A program made the translations under genes and the position numbers. Positions 6,346 through 13,758 of a stretch of 15,290 bases of DNA are shown piece by piece. How positions within the stretch are numbered: position 1 is the stretch's first letter; every line of letters begins with the position of its first letter. The DNA comes from Wenzhouxiangella sp. Lineage in GTDB: Bacteria; Pseudomonadota; Gammaproteobacteria; Xanthomonadales; Wenzhouxiangellaceae. Where the stretch lies: NCBI GenBank assembly GCA_007119095.1, contig SKQI01000165.1:1-15290 (forward strand), given 5' to 3'. The notes under the pieces were generated by a model that was not told the origin of the DNA, did no database searches, and saw nothing but the letters and a program-made list of their open reading frames with translations.

Positions 6346-7392
6346 ATGTTCAAGCGCTTACGCGGCATTTTTTCCAACGACCTGTCCATTGACCTGGGCA
6401 CGGCCAATACCCTGATTTTCGTGCGCGGCCAGGGCATTGTGCTCAATGAGCCTTCGGTGGTGGCGGTGCGCATGAATCGTGGCCCGGGCGGGCCGCAGGA
6501 GGTGGCTGCCGTGGGTGGCGAGGCCAAGCAGATGCTGGGGCGGACACCGGGCAATATCCGCACGACCCGGCCGTTGAAGGATGGCGTCATTGCCGACTTC
6601 AACATGACCGAGCAGATGCTGCAGCATTTCATCAAGAAGGTGCACTCGTCGCGGTTTTTGCGGCCCAGCCCGCGGGTTCTGGTCTGTGTGCCGTGTTCGT
6701 CAACCCAGGTCGAGCGCCGCGCGATCAAGGAATCAGCCGAGGGCGCCGGCGCCCGCGAAGTGTTTTTGATTGAAGAACCGATGGCCGCAGCCATCGGCGC
6801 CGGCATTCCGATTCACGAGGCGCGCGGCTCCATGGTGCTGGATATCGGTGGCGGGACCACGGAAGTGGCCGTGCTGTCGCTCAACGGCATTGTGTATTCC
6901 AACTCGGTGCGCACCGGCGGTGATCATTTCGATGAAGCCATCATCAATTACGTGCGTCGTTCGTACGGCACCCTGATCGGGGAGTCGACGGCCGAGCGGA
7001 TCAAGATGGAGATCGGCTGCGCCTACCCGCAGGAAGAACTCAAGGAAATCCAGATTTCGGGGCGCAACCTGGCCGAGGGCGTGCCGAAGATGCTGACCCT
7101 GAACAACAACGAGGTACTGGAAGCCTTGTCCGAGGCCCTGACCAGCATTGTCGGTGCGGTCAAGGTCGCACTGGAACAGACGCCGCCCGAGCTGTGTGCC
7201 GATGTCGCCGAAACCGGCATTGTGCTGACCGGCGGTGGCGCCTTGCTGCTCGGCCTGGACAAGTTGCTGATGGAAGAGACCGGGCTGCCGGTCATCATCG
7301 CTGACGACCCCCTGACCTGCGTGGCTCGCGGCGGTGGTCGTGCCCTGGAGATGATGGACGAAAATCGCGGCGACGTCTTCTTCTCGTCCTGA
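6346..7392 (+). CDS. mreB: MreB, actin-like rod-shape determining protein
   Basis: This 348-aa protein is a full-length MreB (E. coli 347 aa). MreB polymerises on the inner face of the cytoplasmic membrane and guides the elongasome. Actin/HSP70 nucleotide motifs are in place: phosphate 1 IDLGTANTL (15-23), phosphate 2 DIGGGTTEV (166-174), the connect segment EEPMAAAIGAG (143-153), and the adenosine motif GIVLTGGGALL near 290-300. The N-terminus MFKRLRGIFSNDLS can form the short membrane-binding amphipathic segment. The frame is open far upstream (to 5167), but that part is only antisense to the kinase gene; ATG 6346 gives the conserved N-terminus. No good ribosome site is visible before it. 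It heads a nine-gene same-strand cluster for side-wall synthesis, with mreC 23 bases downstream. Confidence 0.97.
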   Translation: MFKRLRGIFSNDLSIDLGTANTLIFVRGQGIVLNEPSVVAVRMNRGPGGPQEVAAVGGEAKQMLGRTPGNIRTTRPLKDGVIADFNMTEQMLQHFIKKVHSSRFLRPSPRVLVCVPCSSTQVERRAIKESAEGAGAREVFLIEEPMAAAIGAGIPIHEARGSMVLDIGGGTTEVAVLSLNGIVYSNSVRTGGDHFDEAIINYVRRSYGTLIGESTAERIKMEIGCAYPQEELKEIQISGRNLAEGVPKMLTLNNNEVLEALSEALTSIVGAVKVALEQTPPELCADVAETGIVLTGGGALLLGLDKLLMEETGLPVIIADDPLTCVARGGGRALEMMDENRGDVFFSS

Positions 7393-7415
7393 TTGCGGGC
7401 GAGCTGGCGGGTGCG

Positions 7416-8333
7416 GTGAACATTCCGGGCAACGCCTACTCATCGGCTTCTGCAAGCGATCTGGCCGGGCGAACGGCCCGCCTGATGATGTACGGCTTGC
7501 TGGCCGTGGTGCTGATGACCCTGGATTTTCGTGGTCGGCACGTCGAGCGCGTGCGCGCCGGTGTGATTGGGCTGGCCGAACCGGTTTTCCTGGCAATTGA
7601 GTCGCCGTTTCGGCTGGTTGCCAGCCTGCGGGCCAATGTCCGCGATTATCAGGGGTTGTTGGCCGAGCGCGACCAGCTGGAGCGCTCGCTGCGTGAATCC
7701 GAGGCGCGTTTGCTGCTGGTTGATGAGTTGGTCGACGAAAACGCCGAGCTACGCGGTTTGCTCGATGCTTCGGACCAGCTCGATTCGCGGTTTCTGACCG
7801 CCGAATTGCGCAATATCGATCTGAATCCCTACTCTCATCGCGTGTTCATCAATCGTGGCACCCGCCATGGCGTGCGCTCGGGGCTGGCGGTGATCGAGTC
7901 GGCCGGTGTGGTGGGCCAGGTCGACCAGGTTGCGGCGCGCTCAGCCACGGTGATTCTGATTTCCGACCCTGATCATGCCTTGCCGGTGCGCGTCAAACGC
8001 ACTGGCCTGCGCACCATTGGCTATGGCAGTGGTCGAATCGATGAACTCAGGCTGACTGATTTGCCGATGAACGTGGATCTGGAACCGGGTGATCTGCTGG
8101 TGACTTCCGGCCTGGGCGGCCGTTTTCCAGCCGGGTTGCCGGTGGCCGAAATTGTTGAGGTGCGGCGCCCGGCCGGCGAAGCTTTCGCGGTGGCCCAGGC
8201 GCAGCCCCTGGCGCGCCTGGGCAGTATTCGCCACTTGCTGGTCATTGAGCTGGAAGCCCCCGGGCCATTGCCCGGATTGATGCCTGTTGACGAGCCCGAG
8301 CCGGTCGTTGAGCCGGTCGAGGATGAGGCATGA
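7416..8333 (+). CDS. mreC: MreC, rod-shape determining protein
   Basis: This 305-aa bitopic inner-membrane protein links cytoplasmic MreB to the periplasmic PBP2/RodA machinery. It has a short cytoplasmic N-terminus, one transmembrane helix (about 23-39, LMMYGLLAVVLMTLDF), then a coiled coil (about 75-118, ERDQLERSLRESEARLLLVD onward). The paired beta-barrel MreC core follows, with family motifs VFINRGTRHGVRSGLAVI, GVVGQVDQV and LVTSGLGGRFPAGLPVAEI. The tail (about 286-305, PVDEPEPVVEPVEDEA) is acidic, Pro/Glu-rich and probably disordered. The start is GTG 7416, the only sensible one that leaves a cytoplasmic segment before the helix; the ribosome site is weak. Its stop overlaps the mreD start as ATGA. 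Confidence 0.95.
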   Translation: MNIPGNAYSSASASDLAGRTARLMMYGLLAVVLMTLDFRGRHVERVRAGVIGLAEPVFLAIESPFRLVASLRANVRDYQGLLAERDQLERSLRESEARLLLVDELVDENAELRGLLDASDQLDSRFLTAELRNIDLNPYSHRVFINRGTRHGVRSGLAVIESAGVVGQVDQVAARSATVILISDPDHALPVRVKRTGLRTIGYGSGRIDELRLTDLPMNVDLEPGDLLVTSGLGGRFPAGLPVAEIVEVRRPAGEAFAVAQAQPLARLGSIRHLLVIELEAPGPLPGLMPVDEPEPVVEPVEDEA

Positions 8334-8821
8334 GCGGGCGTAATGCGTCCAACGGCCTGATGCTGCTGACGCTGGCGCTGGGTTTTGCGCTGACCCTGAT
8401 GCCATTGCCGACAACACTGGAGCCGGCTCGCCCCTACTGGGTAGCGATGATTCTGATTTACTGGAATCTGGAAACGGGGCGTTTGCGTCTGCTGGGTCAG
8501 GCCTTCGTGATCGGCCTGATTCTGGACTTTCTCACCGGCACCTTGCTGGGGCAGCATGCGCTGGGCCTGCTTATTCTGGTCTTCCTGCTGGAGCGTTTCC
8601 GCAACCGGATCCGTTTCTTTCCGCCCTGGCAACAGGCTGCGGCCGTATTTGCGCTGTTGCTCAACGAGCGCATCGTGCAGCTGTGGATCATTTTGCTCGG
8701 GGGGCATGGCTGGCCGGTGTGGACCTGGTGGTTGGCCCCGGTCGTGGCCATGTTGCTGTGGCCTTGGCTGTTCCTGCTGCTGGACTCCATGCGCCGTCGC
8801 CAGCGCTTGCTGCGTTCATGA
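8330..8821 (+). CDS. mreD: MreD, rod-shape determining membrane protein
   Basis: This 163-aa, very hydrophobic protein matches E. coli MreD in length (162 aa). It has about five to six transmembrane segments: around 9-25, 34-47, 55-72, 75-87, 99-125 and 131-151. The family segment GLILDFLTGTLLGQHALGLL (62-81) is the strongest match. MreD works with MreC in the inner membrane to control elongasome activity. ATG 8330 overlaps the mreC stop by 4 bp, and the mreD stop overlaps mrdA in the same way, so three genes are probably translationally coupled. The C-terminus is basic (RRRQRLLRS), fitting a cytoplasmic end. Confidence 0.94.
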   Translation: MSGRNASNGLMLLTLALGFALTLMPLPTTLEPARPYWVAMILIYWNLETGRLRLLGQAFVIGLILDFLTGTLLGQHALGLLILVFLLERFRNRIRFFPPWQQAAAVFALLLNERIVQLWIILLGGHGWPVWTWWLAPVVAMLLWPWLFLLLDSMRRRQRLLRS

Positions 8822-10647
8822 AAAAGATCAGCGCCTATTCCGGGGCGGGCCGCGTTCGCGATGAGCAGGCCGAGCGTTCGGTGATCGAGCGCCGTTTCCG
8901 GGTGATGGTCGTCATCGTGCTGGTCCTTTTGATCCTGCTGGGCTGGCGCTACGGGCAATTGCAGCTTGGCGCTCACGAGATGTATGCGGCTCGGTCGGAA
9001 GAAAACCGCATCCGGCTGCGCGCCCTGGCACCGAACCGCGGCTTGATTCTGGATCGGCATGGCCGGGTGCTGGCGGAAAACCGACCCGCTTACCGTCTGG
9101 TCATCGTGCCGGAGCGCACGCCGGGCCTGGCGGAAACGCTGGAGCGGCTGGCGGACCTTGTTGATGTCAGTGCCGATGAGCTGCGCCGATTCGAGCAGCA
9201 GCGCTTGCGTTCGCGTCGGTTCGAGTCAATCACCCTCAAGAGCAACATGAACGATGCCCAGGTGGCTCGATTGGCGGTTGAACGTCACCGTCTGCCCGGG
9301 GTGGAAATCGAGCCCTACCTGACGCGCCACTATCCCCACCAGGGCTTGCTGGCCCACGTGCTGGGTTATGTCGGGCGCATTGACAGTCAGGACTTGCAGC
9401 GCCTGGATCGCGATCAATACCGGGCAACAACGCATGTCGGCAAGACGGGTATCGAGCGTCGCTATGAATCCCTGCTGCACGGTCGCGCTGGTCTGGAGCG
9501 GGTCGAGACCAATGCCCAGGGCCGGGTGTTGCGGGTGATCGAGCGGACCAACCCCCAGCCGGGCCAAGATCTGGTGCTGAGTATTGACCTGGAGCTGCAG
9601 CGCGAGGCGGTCGCCGCCCTGGGCGACCTGGCCGGTGCGGTGGTGGTGCTGAAGATTGAAACCGGCGAAGTGCTGGCCCTGGTCAGTCACCCCGGTTTCG
9701 ACCCGAATCTGTTTGTTCACGGAATCAGCCAGACCGATTACAACGCCTTGCTGGCCGATCACCGGCGACCACTGTTCAACCGCTTCCTGGCCGGCGGCTA
9801 CGAGCCCGGCTCGACGATCAAGCCGTTCATCGCGCTGGCGGGGCTGGATGCAGGGCATATTACACCGGAGATGACCATGTATTCGCGTGGCTGGTTTCAG
9901 CTGCCGGGCCACAGTCGTCGCTACCGCGACTGGCGGCGCGAGGGTCATGGCCGGGTAAATCTGGAGCGGGCCATGGCCGAGTCGGTCAACACATATTTCT
10001 ACCAGCTTGCCCACGACATGGGCATTGACCGCATTTCCCGCGAGCTGGCCTTGTTCGGGTTCGGCCGGGCAACCGGCATTGATCTGCACGGCGAGACCGG
10101 CGGTGTTCTCCCTACCCGAGCCTGGAAGCGAGCCACCTTCGGTGAACCCTGGTTTCCGGGCGAGACCGTGATTACCGGCATCGGCCAGGGCTTTACCGTG
10201 GTCACGCCCTTGCAACTGGCGCACGCCACCGCCGCCCTGGCAGGCCGGGGCGTGACTGCGCCGCCGCGCCTGCTGGTGCCGGCTGAATCGGCGCGCATGG
10301 TTGTTCACGACGAGGCCAACTGGTCGGCGGTTTTTGATGCCATGGCGGCCGTGATTCACGGGCCGACGGGCACGGCCCGTGCGGTTGCCCGGCAGTTGCC
10401 TGTGAGGATGGGCGGCAAGACCGGAACTGCCCAGGTATTTGGTTTGCCGGATGACATTGACGAAGAGGACAGTCGGGAGGAACTGCCGGAACATCTGCGT
10501 AACCACGCCCTGTTTGTCGGCTTTGCACCGCTGGAGGCGCCGCGCGTGGCCATCAGTGTGGTGGCCGAGCATGGCGGTGGCGGCGCCCGGGTCGCCGCAC
10601 CGGTGGCGGCGCGGACGATCAACCGTGCAATGGAGCTGGGCTATTGA
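8818..10647 (+). CDS. mrdA: PBP2 (MrdA), peptidoglycan DD-transpeptidase of the elongasome
   Basis: This 609-aa class B penicillin-binding protein cross-links peptidoglycan in side-wall growth together with RodA. It has an N-terminal transmembrane helix (about 27-44, FRVMVVIVLVLLILLGWR) and a pedestal domain (about 60-240, with APNRGLILDRHGRVLAENRP). The transpeptidase domain has all catalytic motifs: S332-T-I-K335 (active-site serine), S389-V-N391 and K534-T-G536. The segment HYPHQGLLAHVLGYVG (171-186) is characteristic of PBP2. The start is ATG 8818 in the ATGA overlap with mreD; a longer in-frame extension to 8683 runs inside mreD and is rejected. It ends in a TTGA overlap with rodA. Length is close to E. 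coli PBP2 (633 aa). It is the target of mecillinam in related bacteria. Confidence 0.97.
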   Translation: MKKISAYSGAGRVRDEQAERSVIERRFRVMVVIVLVLLILLGWRYGQLQLGAHEMYAARSEENRIRLRALAPNRGLILDRHGRVLAENRPAYRLVIVPERTPGLAETLERLADLVDVSADELRRFEQQRLRSRRFESITLKSNMNDAQVARLAVERHRLPGVEIEPYLTRHYPHQGLLAHVLGYVGRIDSQDLQRLDRDQYRATTHVGKTGIERRYESLLHGRAGLERVETNAQGRVLRVIERTNPQPGQDLVLSIDLELQREAVAALGDLAGAVVVLKIETGEVLALVSHPGFDPNLFVHGISQTDYNALLADHRRPLFNRFLAGGYEPGSTIKPFIALAGLDAGHITPEMTMYSRGWFQLPGHSRRYRDWRREGHGRVNLERAMAESVNTYFYQLAHDMGIDRISRELALFGFGRATGIDLHGETGGVLPTRAWKRATFGEPWFPGETVITGIGQGFTVVTPLQLAHATAALAGRGVTAPPRLLVPAESARMVVHDEANWSAVFDAMAAVIHGPTGTARAVARQLPVRMGGKTGTAQVFGLPDDIDEEDSREELPEHLRNHALFVGFAPLEAPRVAISVVAEHGGGGARVAAPVAARTINRAMELGY

Positions 10648-11747
10648 ATACCCTGGTTGCTCAACGCTGGTCTGGTTTGCTGCCGCCGCTGCGGTTGGAT
10701 CCGATCCTCACCGCCCTGCTGCTTTTGCTGATGGGGTTCGGCTTGATGGTGCTCTACAGCGCCACGGAGCAAAACATGGCCCTGGTCAGTCGCCAGGCAG
10801 TGCGGCTGGGCTTTGGGCTTGCCGTATTGCTGGTGATGGCGCAGATCCCGCCGCGCTTTTACCAGGCTTGGGCGCCGGCGTTATTCGTGGCCGCATTGCT
10901 GCTACTGGTGGCAGTGCTGTTGTTCGGCGTGGGGCGGGGCGCCCAGCGCTGGCTGGACCTGGGCATAGTCCGATTTCAGCCGTCGGAAGGCATGAAGGTG
11001 GCGCTGCCGCTGATGCTGGCGGCATTGCTGGCGCGCCGGCCGCTGCCGCCAGGGTGGCTTGATCTTGGCATTTGCATGGGGCTGATCGCGATTCCGGCAG
11101 GCTTGATCGTGCTGCAGCCGGATCTGGGTACGGCGGTGCTGGTGGCAGCCAGCGGGCTGGCGTTGCTGTTTCTGGCCGGCTTGCGCTGGCGCCTGATTTT
11201 CGCCATGTTCGGACTGGTTGTGGCCGCCTTGCCGGTGATCTGGCTCAATCTTCACCAGTACCAGCGGCATCGGGTAATGACTTTCCTGAACCCGGAAAGC
11301 GACCCGCTGGGGCAGGGCTGGAACATTATTCAATCCAAGATCGCCGTGGGTTCGGGCGGACTGGCCGGTAAAGGCTGGACCCAGAGCACCCAGTCGCACC
11401 TGGAATTCTTGCCCGAACCGCATACCGACTTCATCTTCTCGGTGTTGGCCGAAGAGTTTGGGTTTATCGGCGTGATTCTGGTGCTGGCCCTGTACGGGGC
11501 GATCGTGCTGCGAGGCCTGCACCTGGCCAGCCGCTGCCGTGACAATTTCGGGCGCCTGCTATCGGGCAGCCTGGTGCTGATGTTCTTTTTCTACCTGGTT
11601 GTCAACGTCGCCATGGTCAGCGGACTGCTGCCGGTGGTTGGCGTGCCGCTGCCGCTGGTCAGCTACGGCGGCACTTCGGCGGTGAGTTTGCTGGCTGGCT
11701 TCGGGCTGGTAATGGGGTTGCATAGCCGGCGGCGGTTCATGGGCTGA
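10644..11747 (+). CDS. rodA: RodA (MrdB), SEDS peptidoglycan glycosyltransferase
   Basis: This 367-aa protein of the SEDS family polymerises lipid II into glycan strands in complex with PBP2. About ten transmembrane segments are visible. Hallmarks are RWLDLGIVRFQPSEGMKVA (102-120), LIVLQPDLGTA (154-164), LNPESDPLGQGWNIIQSKIA (215-234), LPEPHTDFIFSVLAEEFGF (256-274) with D262, which corresponds to the essential Asp262 of E. coli RodA, and GVPLPLVSYGGTSAV (333-347). The start is a TTG at 10644 that shares TTGA with the mrdA stop, with GGAG 8 bases upstream. The next ATG would delete half of the first helix, so TTG is preferred. This rare start may set a lower RodA than PBP2 level. A long inverted repeat begins 8 bases after its stop. 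Confidence 0.96.
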   Translation: MNTLVAQRWSGLLPPLRLDPILTALLLLLMGFGLMVLYSATEQNMALVSRQAVRLGFGLAVLLVMAQIPPRFYQAWAPALFVAALLLLVAVLLFGVGRGAQRWLDLGIVRFQPSEGMKVALPLMLAALLARRPLPPGWLDLGICMGLIAIPAGLIVLQPDLGTAVLVAASGLALLFLAGLRWRLIFAMFGLVVAALPVIWLNLHQYQRHRVMTFLNPESDPLGQGWNIIQSKIAVGSGGLAGKGWTQSTQSHLEFLPEPHTDFIFSVLAEEFGFIGVILVLALYGAIVLRGLHLASRCRDNFGRLLSGSLVLMFFFYLVVNVAMVSGLLPVVGVPLPLVSYGGTSAVSLLAGFGLVMGLHSRRRFMG

Positions 11748-11754
11748 TGAGGAG

Positions 11755-11846
11755 CTGGTCGGGCGGCCTCGAGCGGGGGTATCCGCTTCAGTTCGACGCG
11801 TGGCGAGGCCTTCAGCGGATACCCCCACCCGAGGCCGCCCGACCAG
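11755..11846. repeat. Long inverted repeat (33-bp arms, 26-base loop) between rodA and mltB
   Basis: The arms at 11755-11787 and 11814-11846 are inverted copies matching at 31 of 33 positions. The outer 17 bases (beginning CTGGTCGGGCGGCC) and the inner 13 bases (GGGGGTATCCGCT) are exact; the two mismatches lie between them. In plus-strand RNA these are A-C and C-A mismatches, but in minus-strand RNA both become G-U pairs, so the minus transcript could form an unbroken 33-bp stem. The loop is 26 bases. The element fills almost half of the 219-bp gap, the only large break in the cluster, and encodes nothing recognisable. It resembles a REP/MITE-type mobile palindrome by form. No terminal T-run follows, so it is not a plain intrinsic terminator. 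Confidence 0.85.
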
Positions 11847-11926
11847 GGAATGTGGGATCGGAAAAAGGCGAGGGGGAGCAGGTAGAATGGGCGAGGTTGG
11901 TAAAACTTTTTCCCGTAGCGGGATTC

Positions 11927-11932
11927 TATATT
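11927..11932 (+). promoter_or_regulatory. Possible -10 element before mltB
   Basis: TATATT at 11927-11932 lies 34 bases before the mltB ATG in a locally AT-rich stretch after the long inverted repeat. The best -35 candidates are badly spaced or poor (TTGGTA at 11897-11902 is 24 bases away). A small hairpin TCCCG-TAG-CGGGA (11911-11923) precedes it. If the repeat lowers read-through from rodA, mltB would need its own promoter, and this is the best candidate, but evidence is weak. Confidence 0.25.
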
Positions 11933-11966
11933 TCACCGTAACTGATTGATCGGGATCGACTTGATA

Positions 11967-12926
11967 ATGCGTATTGCACTGTTTTTGCTGTGTTTTCTGG
12001 TGTTTTTGCCAGCGTTCGCCGATGAGCCTCATCCGGGGTCGGAGGCTTTCATCGAGCGTGTAGTCGCCGAACACGGGTTGGATGCCGCCGAGGTGCGCGC
12101 GCTGTTGGCCGAGGCCCGCTATCAGCAGTCGATCATCGACGCCATGACTCGGCCGGCCGAGGCCCGTCCCTGGTATCGCTACTGGCCGATTTTTCTGACC
12201 GAGGCCCGTAAATCCGGTGGCGCCGAGTTCTGGCGAGCCAATCAGGATCTCCTGGAGCGCGTCTCCGAAGAATTCGGGGTGCCGATCGAGATCATCGTCG
12301 CCATTGTCGGCGTGGAAACCAACTACGGCTCCAATACCGGCAGTTTCCGGGTGTTGGATGCGCTGGCGACACTGGGTTTCTATTACCCGCGGCGGGCCGA
12401 TTTCTTTGCCCGCGAGCTGGGTCATTTCATGGTCCTGGCCACTGAGGAGGGGCTGCCCCTGACCGAGGTGCGTGGCTCCTATGCGGGCGCGATGGGCCTG
12501 GGCCAGTTCATTCCCTCCAGTTACCGTGCCTACGCGGTCGATTTCGACGGCAGCGGTCGTCGTGACCTGTGGCGTTCATTGCCCGATGCGTTGGGCTCGG
12601 TAGCCAACTACCTGGCCCGTCATCGATGGGAAACGGGAGCCCGTATCGTGCTGCCGGTTGACGGGGTGCCAGACGATCTCGATGCAAGCTTCCGGATGAA
12701 TCTCGATCACAGTCTTGCCGAGCTGGCCGCCATGGGTATCGAGTTCGATGCTGATGGCCTGCCTGAAAGCACTGCTGCCACGCTGGTAACGCTGGAAAAT
12801 GAAGACGGGCACGAGTATTGGATTGCGCTGAACAATTTCTATGTGATCACCCGCTACAATCGGTCGCCCTTGTACGCCATGGCCGTTGTTCAGTTGGCTG
12901 AAGCGATCGCGGAGCGTGCGCCCTGA
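11967..12926 (+). CDS. mltB: MltB-type lytic murein transglycosylase
   Basis: This 319-aa periplasmic enzyme cleaves the MurNAc-GlcNAc bond of peptidoglycan, leaving 1,6-anhydroMurNAc ends (GH103/SltB family). E117 in GVETNYGSNTG (115-125) is the catalytic glutamate. SYAGAMGLGQFIPSSY (171-186) is the second core motif, followed by DFDGSGRRDLW (192-202), which matches the EF-hand-like calcium loop known in E. coli Slt35. An N-terminal signal peptide (MRIALFLLCFLVFLPAFA) ends in a type I cleavage site before DEP. There is no proper lipobox, so unlike E. coli MltB this one is probably soluble. ATG 11967 is chosen because it starts the signal peptide exactly; a TTG at 11946 is in frame. The ribosome site is poor. 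It overlaps rlpA by one base (TGATG). Confidence 0.95.
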   Translation: MRIALFLLCFLVFLPAFADEPHPGSEAFIERVVAEHGLDAAEVRALLAEARYQQSIIDAMTRPAEARPWYRYWPIFLTEARKSGGAEFWRANQDLLERVSEEFGVPIEIIVAIVGVETNYGSNTGSFRVLDALATLGFYYPRRADFFARELGHFMVLATEEGLPLTEVRGSYAGAMGLGQFIPSSYRAYAVDFDGSGRRDLWRSLPDALGSVANYLARHRWETGARIVLPVDGVPDDLDASFRMNLDHSLAELAAMGIEFDADGLPESTAATLVTLENEDGHEYWIALNNFYVITRYNRSPLYAMAVVQLAEAIAERAP

Positions 12927-13717
12927 TGCGAGGTTTGGTGCTGGTTGCCCTGGCGTTGGCCGTGGTTGCCTGTGCGCCGCCGGTTCGTGATCAGGCTCCG
13001 GAACCGATTCAGGACGGGCCACCGACGCACGGCCGGTTTGATCCATCTAAAATCCAGTACCCCGTGCCGCGGCCCGAGCCGCGCAGCCCTTATGGCAATC
13101 ACTCCCCCTACGAGGTGCTTGGCGTAACCTACGAAGTCTTGCCCACCGCGCGCGACTATCGCGAGATCGGAATAGCCTCGTGGTACGGTACCAAGTTCCA
13201 TGGCCGCGCGACCTCATCCGGGGAGCCTTACGACATGTACCAGCTCACTGCTGCGCACAAGACCCTGCCGTTGCCCACCTATGCCGAGGTCAGGCACCTG
13301 GAAAACGGCCGGAGCATCATTGTGCGAATCAATGATCGTGGGCCGTTTCACCCGGACCGCATCATCGATTTGTCCTGGGCTGCGGCGGTCAAGCTGGGTA
13401 TCGACCAAAGCGGAACCGGGCCGGTGGAGGTGACCACGATTACCTTTCCCGATGCGCTGACCTATGCCGTTGGCCCAGCGCGCTTGCCGGTGCTGCTGCA
13501 GGTCGGGGCATTCAGTGAGCTGGCCCGGGCCGAGGCAGTTGCCGGGCAATTGCGCGATGCAGGGCTGGGCCCGGTGCGAACAGAAAATGCTCGCACCTCG
13601 CAAGGCAGAGTGTTCCGGGTGCAGGTCGGGCCGGTGGCTCATGCTGAAGAGGCCATCGCCCTGGTTGACCAGATCGACCAGCTTGGTCTGGGCCAGGCCC
13701 GCTTTGTTTATCCCTGA
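12926..13717 (+). CDS. rlpA: RlpA, septal/lateral ring lytic transglycosylase lipoprotein with SPOR domain
   Basis: This 263-aa lipoprotein has a signal peptide with lipobox LAVVAC and lipidated C16. After a proline-rich linker (17-75) comes a double-psi beta-barrel domain (about 82-172): GIASWYGTKFHGRATSSGE (82-100), LTAAHKTLPLPTYAEV (107-122) and RINDRGPFHPDRIIDLS (134-150). E100, H111 and D137 sit at positions conserved in active RlpA enzymes, which in Pseudomonas aeruginosa cut denuded glycan. The C-terminal SPOR domain (about 187-263, LLQVGAFSELARAEAVAGQL) binds such denuded glycan at division sites. Its start ATG 12926 overlaps the mltB stop (TGATG), so two glycan-cutting enzymes are translationally coupled. 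Whether it is catalytic here is inferred from the retained residues; E. coli RlpA is not active. Confidence 0.95.
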   Translation: MRGLVLVALALAVVACAPPVRDQAPEPIQDGPPTHGRFDPSKIQYPVPRPEPRSPYGNHSPYEVLGVTYEVLPTARDYREIGIASWYGTKFHGRATSSGEPYDMYQLTAAHKTLPLPTYAEVRHLENGRSIIVRINDRGPFHPDRIIDLSWAAAVKLGIDQSGTGPVEVTTITFPDALTYAVGPARLPVLLQVGAFSELARAEAVAGQLRDAGLGPVRTENARTSQGRVFRVQVGPVAHAEEAIALVDQIDQLGLGQARFVYP

Positions 13718-13758
13718 ACCACTTCCACCCCATTCGTATTCCCGTTGAATTCATTGTC

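Noticed and set aside
9226..10572. A 448-codon open frame on the minus strand
   Set aside because: It is antisense to the mrdA transpeptidase domain, has no recognisable domain, and is explained by high GC lowering stop frequency.
11747..11941. A small open frame through the long inverted repeat on the plus strand
   Set aside because: It merely translates the palindrome; it has no ribosome site or protein-like composition.
11559..12425. A 288-codon open frame on the minus strand spanning the rodA-mltB gap and the long inverted repeat
   Set aside because: It is antisense to conserved rodA and mltB codons, low in complexity, and has no family resemblance.
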